Below, piece by piece: positions 24,191 through 34,149 of a stretch of 64,000 bases of DNA (its first letter is position 1; every line of letters begins with the position of its first letter). The notes below the pieces were generated by a model that was given only the letters and a program-made list of their open reading frames with translations, was not told where the DNA came from and did not search any database. The stretch is taken from assembly GCA_963573305.1 (NCBI GenBank), contig OY754334.1, positions 31,055,614 to 31,119,613 of the forward strand, given 5' to 3'. The position numbers were made by a program, and so were the translations under genes. The stretch comes from Pyrrhosoma nymphula. Its lineage: Eukaryota > Arthropoda > Insecta > Odonata > Coenagrionidae.

Positions 24191-24325
24191 GTGTGTGACA
24201 AGGGGTGATTCCACACCAGGCATACATCACCAGGCATACATCACTCGTCCCAGTTCACATCAGGACCTTGCACGTTCCCCCGGCCTCAAGGCGCGGACCA
24301 AAAAGCAGTCAGGAGAACAGCGACG
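24045..24325. repeat. Inverted duplication of a LINE 3-prime UTR segment
   Basis: The left arm (about 24045-24150, starts GTTCTCCTGACTGCTTTGGT) and right arm (about 24195-24325, ends ACCAAAAAGCAGTCAGGAGA) are inverted copies with scattered differences. The centre holds the LINE tail. The right arm contains a duplicated CAGGCATACATCAC unit. Confidence 0.7.
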
Positions 24326-24419
24326 ACAGAACAAAGATGTTATAGTCACGAGTGCATGGCATTTGGTTGAGTTTACGTGGAATCCCCCAATAAAATAAAA
24401 TGAAACGAACAAGGCGAAA

Positions 24420-24540
24420 ATATTCATGCAAGAATTCCTCAGAGGAAAAATAATTCCATTTGACCGGGATTCGAACCCTGATCCCTCGAAATCGGGCCGA
24501 GTACTTTAATCAGTTAAGCTAAGTTTGACCAAAGAATTCA
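24420..24540 (-). repeat. tRNA-derived SINE
   Basis: Minus strand: A-box-like TTAGCTTAACTGATTAA, B box GGGTTCGAATCC (24467-24478), then CGGTCAAATGGAATTATTTT. Shares the B-box-to-tail layout with the units at 1.6 and 55.05 kb. Confidence 0.6.
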
Positions 24541-24751
24541 TTGTGTTCCATGTTTGGCTTTCACCTCATGGATGGTGGCGCTAAGTGCACCCTTTGGGCA
24601 GCTTCATTGGCATCATCTGTCCGGCAGTCTTGAATATCTCGTTCCTTTAAAGTTCACAAAAATCCGCATAGGAAAAGGAAGCCTCGATAGCTTAATTATT
24701 TTCCGCATATGTGCCTTTGCGGGTGACTCCGTAAAGGTTATACCATGTGTT

Positions 24752-25284
24752 AAGGTGACCATCAATCCCGTTTTTTTCGGGACAGTCACGATTTTTGTAT
24801 CTCTGTCCCGAATTTTTTAAAAGTTAATATTGGACATCTATTTGTCACGGATTTAACAATTATGAAACGATTTATCCCGAATTAGATATTTATTTCACCT
24901 GTATCGGTATATTTTATTATCAGTTTTATATAAGTTTGCGAAACTGTTTGGTAAAGAGATTATACTCTTACCAAAGAGTACCCACTCACATTGAAATATA
25001 AAATAACGTTTGTTTTGGCGTCACTAGCGTAGTGTATGTTTCGCACAAGGCACAAAGCTGGTTTCTACCACCATATGTACATCTGTACGCGCGAAATTTC
25101 ATCAGATTGTATGTATAGTGTGCCACGTGGTGTTATTCTTCATCAATAACCATACTTCTTGGCAAGAATGAGTTCAAAGAAGCGCAAGTGCTCCCTCAAT
25201 GAACAATTGCGAAAATAATTTCCATTCATCAGTGACATAACAGTGATGTGTCCCGAATTTAGGTCTAGAAAATATAGTCACCTT
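24752..25284. mobile_element. Non-autonomous DNA transposon with a 17-codon transposase start remnant
   Basis: Ends AAGGTGACCAT (24752-24762) and ATAGTCACCTT (25274-25284) are inverted with one difference, followed inward by TCCCG-rich subterminal sequence on both sides. Inside, 25168-25218 encodes MSSKKRKCSLNEQLRK and then stops; this resembles the N-terminus of a hAT-like transposon protein family. No clear target duplication. Internal deletion of the transposase is inferred. Confidence 0.55.
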
Positions 25285-25289
25285 ACATA

Positions 25290-26865
25290 TATAGTCCTGG
25301 CGTCCTCAAAATTTGATGTGACAATTGCCTGATGCGATACTGATCTTCGCTCACGCATTAGTGTATTCAATGTCCGCGTTGATGACGATTTCTCCATCGT
25401 TTGCCGAAGCAGTGAGCTTCCGACGGATGTATTCAGCTTGTATATTTGTCGGTTCTACCCTCAACCACACCTCCCATCTCCCATGAATGACATTATCTGG
25501 GAGCGTCTTGAAAAGTTGACCTTGAGGCGATACTCTAGGCGGAAGAGAGTGACAGAGATAACACCGGGAAGAGGATTGTCCCCTCTGCTATCCAACGAAC
25601 CCGTATAATACCAAGCGGTTAACGGTACTTCCCCAAAACAGATGAATCATTGCGCAAATGTCTCCGAACTCCTACGACAACGCGACGGACAGGGAGTTAA
25701 CGGGGCTACGAGCATTCATCATAGCATGAACACACTTGAGTTGAGCTTTCAATATGTTGATATATTTGTTTTCTCTTCAATGTATTTTTTAATATTGAAA
25801 TTTCAGTGTCCAATATCGGAAATTGGATACTGACCCATTATGTATCAATGCATGAATAATGAATACTGACTATTATTGTATGTACTTGCGTGATTTATCG
25901 GAAAGTGAGTGTGTGTTCTGCCTCCTTTTTGTTTTTTCAGTGATTCCTCTTTCCCATTTTTTTTACCATTTACGTACAATTGTCTTTCCTATTTTGTGAA
26001 CCATATTTAATATTATATATTTAACCTGTCTTCCGCCCTATTAAGATTACGACCTTGGAGGTCTTTTTATTTCTGTCAACATTACAGCCGTAGATACGTT
26101 ATTCTCACATTCTACCAACAAACACTATCAAATTGATACAATAATGTTAAAAAATTAAGTGTTTATTGGAAACGTAGTCATTGACTAATCAGCATATTTT
26201 TGCCTAAATTGTGTTTTCAATAACCAAGGCATGTCACCTGTGAAAGCAGAATTTTTAAAACAAAAAACATACGAAAATGTGGAATTTAATATTTTTTTAC
26301 TTACACAGTCGCGATGATCTCCTTAACGTTGAAGAAAAACGAGGAGGCACCAGCGTTAAATTGAAACTTGAGTCAATTATTTTCATAATCCGTGTTATTA
26401 AAGAAAAAGCTCGACTTTTATCGTTTACTGTCAACGAAATCATACCCTCCTACACAAAGTATATTTATTTTCTGAAATAAATATCGAAATCCATCTCGTA
26501 TTTAACATCTTACAATTAGTGATACAAATATCTCAGCCGACTAGTGGCACCGCTTTTCTAGATATTTCCCAAAAAATAGAATCAGTTTTCGAAGTGGCAT
26601 AGCGTTGTGGCAGTGCGCCCCACAAAAATATTATTCAACAAGAAATGTGCACGTTCTGACTCACAGATCGCATCGGAAATGTGACGGAGTGTAGTTTGCA
26701 TATTTTCTCCATTATTTCTTTCACATTCAACCCGGAATATTTCTAGTGTGCAATCACGAAAAACGGAAAGCACTTTCTGCCATATTAATTTGGCCAGTCA
26801 CTTATATATTATTTAAAATTAGTTTTAAAGAAATTTTAAGAACAAAGCTCGCTTATTTCTTAAAG
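25290..26865. other. No gene recognised
   Basis: 25340-25640 is less AT-rich than its flanks and may be a decayed coding remnant, but no motif is recognisable. The 26582-26773 minus frame is unassigned. Confidence 0.4.
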
Positions 26866-26868
26866 ACG

Positions 26869-27010
26869 CGAATTCGCGTCCTTAGCTTTCTTGTAAAAGT
26901 CTTAAAGGTCAGTAATCAGTAATCGGTCAGTAAGTAACAGACGTGAATACGCGTCCTTCGGTATCTTGGCAACGCACATCGGACGCGCATTCGCGTCCGT
27001 CGGGTTGAAA
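26869..27010. repeat. Cluster of GACGCG palindromes, possible piggyBac-type end
   Basis: Three related palindromes: GACGCGAATTCGCGTC (26869-26884, perfect), GACGTGAATACGCGTCC near 26941, and GGACGCGCATTCGCGTCC near 26982. The right side ends GGGTTGAAAGTGTTAA, which read inward from TTAA is CACTTTCAACCC, like piggyBac-type termini with a TTAA target. No matching left end was found. Confidence 0.4.
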
Positions 27011-27119
27011 GTGTTAATAAAATTATTTATTACAGATTATATTTTTACTAATTTTCAACAAAAACAAATGAACCAGTGATTGAAGCATGTACCAATAGGA
27101 GGAAATCGATGACGAAGAC

Positions 27120-27425
27120 CTTAGGTAAGGATTAAGAGAGGAGAATGGGGAAGAGTTTAAAAAGGAGTGTGGCGTTGTACGGGGCAGAAACGTAGAGTAC
27201 GAGAAAGAAGAACGAGAATAGGTTGAAGTTCTTTGAGATGTGGATGTGGAGGAGAATGGAGAAAGTTCGGTTGACGGAATGGGAGACAAATGAGGAAATG
27301 CATGGGTTGAGGAGGAAGGTGGGTTGAGGAGAGGAAAGCTCTTTGGGAGATTAGGAGAAGGCAGAGTAGGTGGTTGGAGCAGGAACTAAAGGGGGAAGGC
27401 CGTTGTAGAGTGGAGGATAATTGCA
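27120..27425 (+). mobile_element. RTE-like LINE 3-prime fragment
   Basis: Plus-strand sequence reads SVALYGAET, then FEMWMWRRMEKVRLTEWETNEE and an ERRKALWEIRRRQSRWLE-like end with frameshifts. It corresponds to the last about 100 codons of the element at 51.7-53.8 kb. Strongly 5-prime truncated and decayed. Confidence 0.72.
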
Positions 27426-27429
27426 TCGC

Positions 27430-29095
27430 AGTGGAGTAACGTACGATTTCCTTTCGCCGGAATCAAACTCGCAGTATCTTGATAGTAAGATAACACATAT
27501 ACTTTTTCCACAGATAGTGTGGCATTAAGGATAACTTCCGCGTCGTGTCATTTTCCGACGACAGTTTCGCGAGCATTCCGGCTTGATTATTGAAGGTTGT
27601 TTGAGCCAGATAGTTCCCTAGTCATGATGGAGGCCATATTCAAATTTTATTTTTTGTTTTAAACAAACCTCCCACTCATCTGAATTGTGGATGCAAGACG
27701 TGCGAACGCTTATTATTATTGTACCTTGATAATGAAATTGGTTGTCGAAACCACGGTTGGAAATAAAAAAATACGGACTATAAAAATAAAAAATTCATTT
27801 AGTGACGTGTAAAATTCCATTAAGTCACTCCTGAAACATTTAATTTTAATCGGAGCTTGAAGTTGGTAATTCTGCGATTCGGGAAAATGCTCTAAATTAG
27901 GTTTGAGTTCTCTTCTTACTCTTCGCCGTTACACTATCGTGCATACTTTAATCTCGAATATATAAACTTTGTGCAATATTGGCGTCGTAAATTAAAAATC
28001 TCTTTAGTCCCTTTACGCTAGAGTCGTTCAACTGATTTTAAAATATCGATTTAGGTAAATGAGTACCTGGTGGTCTATTAATTTCGTGAATTCGCATGCC
28101 CGTATTACTTGCAGATGGCTAAGAGATTTTATAGCCCACGCAAAAGAGACAGAGAGGGAGTGGTGAATTTGAATCGTAAGGGTCATTGAAAAACCGGTCA
28201 CCGCGGTCGAATGGGTTGTAGCTATATGCCTTTTTTTACTTAAGAAAACGCCGAGTGCAATGCGCTCACCAATTTATGTAAAATCTGCCTTTTAGAGATT
28301 GTAAGACCTTGCCGCCTCCAAACTTAAACTTTCTTTTCGTCCGTTTTCATTACCCTTGCCACGGGGATCTAGGAGCCACTGGGACCCTCCGAGACGGAGC
28401 ATTTGCCCATCCGTCTGCCACCTCAGGCGAGAAGTGTACAAACCATTCCAGTCTTTCACAAAAGAGCACGAGCTTAGTTGGAGAGAAGTGGAGGGAGGTC
28501 AAGAGTATTATTTTTTTTAAGGAGGGGAGAATGAGGGCAACAGCAACCCTTGTTTGTTTTTATGGGCGGAGGTTGTCATACGGGGCTGTTTCAAACGTGG
28601 CACATTCAACCGCTTGCATAAAGTTCCGGGTAATAAAAAATACACAATAGAGAAGGTGACTAGACTCACAAGAGAAGCTTAGTTTGATAAAATGATCTCA
28701 CTCTACGTTGCTATCGCACGCAATTTGTCCATAAATTTAATAATTATGGCAGTGCTTTTTGTAAATTATTTCTATTTTGCTTTTTTATAGATAACTCATT
28801 GTTCTATTGCAATTCCAATACAAATACAAGAGGTTTTGGCACTTTTAATGTACAAGTGATCCATTGAGTATGGCTGATCGCGTATTTTGATGACTACAGT
28901 ATTCACGAGTGCTATCGGCTTCATCAATTCTCTTTGCTAATCTATGTGTGCAATGGATAAGTAGTCATTTCAGGTGGGTGACGCGTGGATCGACATGTGC
29001 AGAAAGAACCAAAGGATTCGCGGGATTACTGATCGCATTCTTAAGGTGTCTGGAGCGGTAATCGTGAGTCGTTGAAGGCACATTCTAATAACTTT
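27430..29095. other. No gene recognised
   Basis: A 113-codon plus frame at 28309-28650 has no family signal and lies in a slightly GC-richer patch. Nothing else noted. Confidence 0.4.
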
Positions 29096-29099
29096 TCAA

Positions 29100-29390
29100 G
29101 TAAGTCGAAAAAATGATCTTGGACCACATTTCACTCAAGTACACCTGTTTATACGTTGGAAATCACCACACATGCAGTAATGTATATGATGCAAGAGTTG
29201 TATTTAAAATTTTCGCCTTAATTAAAGCATTGTTTTGACTTGGATTTTCGGCGCGAAATTCGAAATTTACGAGAAAATCATACCTAAATACGCCTTTTTT
29301 ACTCGGCATGATACATTGATATTTGTTAGCAGCTATTATAATAATTTGAAACTTATTATTTCGCATTTAGGAGAAAATCTGTACATAAGT
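29100..29390. repeat. Dispersed repeat, copy at 29.1 kb
   Basis: Aligns by eye with 47395-47690 over about 290 bp: shared GGACCACATTT, ACACGCAGTAATG-like, GATATTTGTTAGCA and TATTATTTCGC blocks. No coding frame. Function unknown. Confidence 0.6.
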
Positions 29391-29399
29391 AATCGAATT

Positions 29400-31120
29400 G
29401 TTTCAAAATATATGCCGTGTGCCGTAAGAGTACTTGTTAAAATCTCATTGAATTGCCAGGAAACCAAATCGGTAGCATTCAGTTTTTTTCACTTTTATCG
29501 ATAGATATTACTAATAAGGACACGTATGCAAAGTTTCACGCATATCTGTACATGAACAAAAATAGCTCCAGCCACCTTAATGTTCCTCTCACAACCTTCT
29601 TGGTTACAGTTGGTGTAAGTAGCCGCAAGAGTGTGTGATAGGAAAGATTAGGACACCATCCGTCAAAAGCATAACATATAAGAAAAATGAGTGGGGAAAT
29701 AAGGGGATAATTAGTTAAATGAGTTTTTCTAGAATCAAGTATCTCGTTCTGCTTTTGTTGTAGCCGTGACAGAACACCAGAAGTTATTCGTTAGTCACTT
29801 CCATCTCGTCACTTTTCTCTGTCCGAGAAACGAATCACGTGACGTAAGAATACAAATATTAGCCTTTGTTCACATATGACCATAACAACTTTGCCAATTT
29901 GAAGTATTTTCTTCGCAAAACCCATAGAATTGGTCGAATTATTGCCTATAAAATATGTTTAGTGTCGTCGTAAGTTACTAAGCGTATTTAACGTAGTTTA
30001 ATGTAACGTTAGTGTAATAAACTAAGCCTCCGCTGTCTTCCATCTTCCACCTTATCGTTGATCATTAAACCATTAATACATTTACAGAATCTTTAGATAA
30101 ATTTAATTGCTTTCTATAAAGTGAAATGATGGACTGATTTGTGGATGTAATTGATATCAAAAACGGTCTCAGCTGGCATATGCTGATAATCGCAGTCAGC
30201 TTTTGTTAAAATGAAACTATGACATTGAAATTTGTAGTAGTCTAAAAGTCGGATGTCTCAGAGGTGCTAATTTATTCTAATGATAATGTATAGAATCGTT
30301 AGGAATTATGACATCTGAAAATGTAGGTTTTCTGAAAATAGCAAAATAATGATATCCTCTATTTCCAGTGACCATGAAACCAAATACATTTACAGAATCG
30401 CCTCAATACCGAGAGGTAAAATTCATCAAGTTTAAACTTGACAGTGGCCGGATTTACTTCTAGAAATTCATTATGCTAGTACCCAAGATTAATGAAAATA
30501 ATTTGTACTTTTCTACAAATCTTTTAATTAAACGACGCGTTTCACAGATTTAGGGCAACAATTAACTACTACAACAATTAACGCATAAACAACTTTCCTG
30601 TACCTGACGATGTCGTAAATTGGTGAATTGCGTGTTACAATAAAAATATTTTTGGAAAAGTACTAAGTATTTTCATTGATCATGAGTACTTTCGTTGAGT
30701 TTGTAAAGAATGGTGGAAAAGTTGTTTTAGTTCACCATTCGTTAGATATAATAATTAGGGTTTTCGTTTAACACTACTGTGCGCTTGCTTCAAAGGGTTG
30801 AGATCATAATCCTTCGGAGCTCATTACAATAATCTTTGAATTGTAATTACTCTAAGTATTGTCACCACGGTAATCTTGTCGTGGCATGAAGTTTTCATTC
30901 TTTCTGAGGAAGATTATTCTTTCGAATAAATTTTCATTCCATGGCAGACATCAAAGTTTACTTTTCACGGTTTAATTCTCAAATTGTTTTTACAAGCGGA
31001 TACCAGTTCCATGTGATGTGGATTTTTGAAGTTATACTTCTTTGCGCCCGTTGGAGACTTTTGGGATGGGATGTTGGTCGAGAAACCGCGTCACGCTCTT
31101 TTTTGGGTGAGAAAAATCCA
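29400..31120. other. No gene recognised
   Basis: AT-rich, short frames only. Confidence 0.5.
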
Positions 31121-31125
31121 CAATT

Positions 31126-31302
31126 GTACGTTTTTGTATGGTTTTTTGTACGTTCGAACTTTGAACAAGAGCATCGATGGGTGAGTCGGTAGCGCACTCG
31201 ACTTTCACCTAAGAGTCCCATGTTCGATTCCCGGGGGCGATTTTTTTTAAACAAAACTTCTTTTCAAAGTTCGAACGTACAAAAAACCATACAAAAACGT
31301 AC
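31126..31302. repeat. Perfect 40-bp inverted repeat enclosing a tRNA-like sequence
   Basis: Left arm 31126-31165 (starts GTACGTTTTTGTATGG) and right arm 31263-31302 are exact reverse complements over 40 bases. The 97-base centre contains a tRNA-like unit. Flanked on the right by a short TATAGGTGTATAT tandem repeat (31310-31350). Confidence 0.85.
31171..31240 (+). ncRNA. tRNA-like unit (SINE-type or degenerate tRNA)
   Basis: GTGAGTCGGTAGCGCACTCG resembles an A box and D arm, and TGTTCGATTCCC is a good B box/T arm. The region between does not form a clean 5-bp anticodon stem with a 7-base loop, so this is tRNA-like, not a confident tRNA gene. It is followed by a run of T, as after a polymerase III unit. 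Confidence 0.5.
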
Positions 31303-31584
31303 ATATAGTATATAGGTGTATATAACAGATAATATATAGGTGTATATTATAAAAATTAAATCACTCATAACAATATATCGAAGAGAAATATATTGAATAA
31401 TAGAGAAAAAATGTCTTTTATTTCATTTATATATCCTGTCTGCCTGTGTGTGTGAGCGGGTGTGTGCGACCGGCCAAAGAAGTATAACTTCCACCGTCTG
31501 GTCCGACGAAGACCACGTTTTTTCCCATGCTGATTTCGGATTGGTCGATACATTCCACCAATCACGAATAATCGCGGTGTCTAA

Positions 31585-31610
31585 ATCCACTATAAAAGGA
31601 TGGCCTTTTC
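31585..31610 (+). promoter_or_regulatory. Possible TATA promoter or LTR-like promoter
   Basis: TATAAAAGGA at 31591-31600 in a GC-balanced tract (31460-31985) unlike its surroundings. No downstream frame longer than about 100 codons is recognisable. May be a solo LTR or an orphan promoter. Confidence 0.25.
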
Positions 31611-31988
31611 GCCGTTATATCCGAGTTCCAGCAAGGGTACTCCCCCGAGTACCCCGTCGAGTGAGCACAATGCACGGAGCAAGGTCATCGACAGCCTTGA
31701 GACATCGCGTGATATCGGCCGTTAAAACAATCACTCATTTCATCGAGGGAGCACCTTGGAATTAGTGAGCTGGAGCAAAGGATCTTTGGCATTGGCGAAC
31801 TGGTGTCCTTTTTAGGGCACCCAAAGTCCGTCGGCAGAGCAGAGAGGAAAGCCTTCATCACGACGTCATTTTCAGGTTCATCAGCGACGTGATAGGTACA
31901 GGGATTCGGAACGGTTGAGCGGCCCGACCCACGGTAGCAAATCTTACGCAACCACTTCCCGAAGGGGCCTCCCCGCCCGGGGATCTAA

Positions 31989-32439
31989 AGCTGGGTTCAC
32001 ATGGGTGCGGAATCTGGGTGGTTATCCGGGAATGTCGACGCTCATCATATCGAAATTCATTCATTGAGGCATTCAATGAACGGCAAAAAGACCCAATCGA
32101 ACGACATTTTGAACGAATCTATGAGCTGATGTCAGAGCCGTTGGCTCAGTTTTGTGTTCCGTTTCTTCTGCGTTTAGCGCACCGCTACGAGTTTCGCATT
32201 TGTTTTTATTGCAATTTGGTGGCAGAGTAAATCTTAGGAAAACGGAACCCACAGAAGGCGGTGAGTTTTTAACCTACGATTATGAATTATGTGTAATTTA
32301 ACATGTGTTTTTGTGTGTTACATAGAAGAGTGAAACAATATTTACCGCACCTTCATGTGAACGCCCAGTCCACCTTTCCGCAGGTTCCGCGTCCGCACCG
32401 TCCGCACTCCGCCTGTTCCGCACCCATGTGAACCTAGCT
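31989..32439. mobile_element. PIF/Harbinger-type MITE
   Basis: 24-bp terminal inverted repeats with one mismatch: left 31989-32012 starts AGCTGGGTTCACATGG, right 32416-32439 read inward starts AGCTAGGTTCACATGG. Both ends are flanked by TAA (31986-31988 and 32440-32442), the 3-bp target duplication of PIF/Harbinger. Length 451 bp. An open frame of 70 codons inside (32018-32230, plus) may be a transposase relic but is not recognisable. Confidence 0.85.
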
Positions 32440-33629
32440 TAAGGCCCGAGGAAGTGGGTATGCCACGAGGAGGCTAGTGGCCCGCTTCAGTGCCCTTACT
32501 TTTCATCGTCCTTTCGGACCGCGTATAACACTCCGCAACCTTTCTGGATATTCCGTCGCTCTTCAACTTGGCTGAGAAGGTGTATTTTCACTCTCCTGTC
32601 CATTTAGCGCTATTTCTTTTTATTTCCTTTTCTGGAATGTCCTTTATTACGCGTACACAAGTCCTGAAGTGTTCTTTTTCCTGAAGAATCGCTATTTTCC
32701 CTCGGAATAGTATCTACATTTCTAGTAGGTACTATATTTTGTACCTTTAGTAATCTTTCTTCATTTTTTAGTTTGGTCTTCTGTGGACCGCGAGAAACAA
32801 TGGTTTGCTTGATTTTGTTTCTCTTCTACTTTCAAAATTTCTTCATTATTTCTTTGTGGTTACTCCTATTTTCTTCTGTCCAGGTGTTTTAGACATTTTC
32901 ACTTTGTTTTTCCTGGAACCCTTTAAATCTATCTATCCTCCTTCGAAAAATCTCTTTTTTTCTGGTATCTTCAATGAGGATACCCACTTCTTCCATATCT
33001 TTTTTTGTTTTCGCAGCCCATTTTGTTGTCATATTAAATTTGGTAACAAAGCTGAAGATTTTCTTTGTCGGTCTACATTCGCTCATTCTGAAAATGTGAC
33101 TTTATTATTTTTATTCACCTAAAATAAAAAAAAATTCAGTGAGGTGTATGGCAACAAAATGGAACACTGAGCGAAAGTTCCTTAGGACCCGGAACAGAGA
33201 AGGTAGAAGGCATAAGGTAGAACTTATCTAAAACCTCTTCTTTCAATGAATTCGGTACTTTCCTCGATTTGGTGCTTGGAATTTGGAGTTCAGAGATGTG
33301 GAAACAATCAGGAGATGGAATCGTGATCCATTCAAAAAATTGCTCACCTCATACATTCAAGGAAGGTAACTTACTTCGGAATAAAATTATAACCGACAAA
33401 ACTTTCATGTATTTTTATTAATATCTTCTCTTTGAAACACACAAAGTATAAATAACATCAACGATCAAAACCATGTAATCTCTTCAGAAAAAATATTCCA
33501 CCAGCAGCACCATGTGTCATAGAATAGAATAATGGGTTTTTTAGAACCTAGTCCAAAGGACTCTAGGTTCAACAAATGATACAATGCATAGTACACTCTC
33601 CCATAATACAGGTTAGGTCTGTTATACCT

Positions 33630-34035
33630 TTGGGGTGGTGGAAAGGCCGGGGCAACATAAACCTACACCCCTCTTTACCTGCCACCATCATACCCACCAC
33701 CACCCACCCAGGCATTTCCTTGCCAACAACCTGGTTCACAATCCAGTTTTTATACAAATAAACTCTTTGAGGATTACACAGCTGTACTATTGATTTTTTT
33801 ACAGTTCACACAATTTTATTATTTATCTCATTAACAATTACCCCGTTATTCAATTAGTCTCTTGCAGATCTTTAGTTCATGTACAATATTTCTATTAACA
33901 AAAAGTCATGGTTTAATATGGTTTTCCTTCCTTCCAAAGAATAAACTGCGGATGATATTCATTCAGATGGTGGCGGGTTGGCCGGGGCAACAAATACCTA
34001 CATCCCTCATCGCCTGCCACAACCGTACCAACCCC
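33630..34035. repeat. Diverged direct repeat pair
   Basis: GGCCGGGGCAACA plus CCTACA-CCCTC and CTGCCAC blocks occur near 33648-33690 and again near 33983-34022, each followed by a CCACCC-rich stretch. Nothing coding recognised in 32445-34150 otherwise. Confidence 0.45.
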
Positions 34036-34149
34036 CACCCCCTGGTTACAGCGCCACCCAATTTAAATGTCCCGATATTGATATTTACCATTTGTTTTGT
34101 AATTTATGTTATTCTGAAAAAGAGTAAAATCACTTTCATTTATAGAGAT

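Noticed and set aside
28309..28650. 113-codon plus frame as a host gene
   Set aside because: No domain, no splice context and no repeat support.
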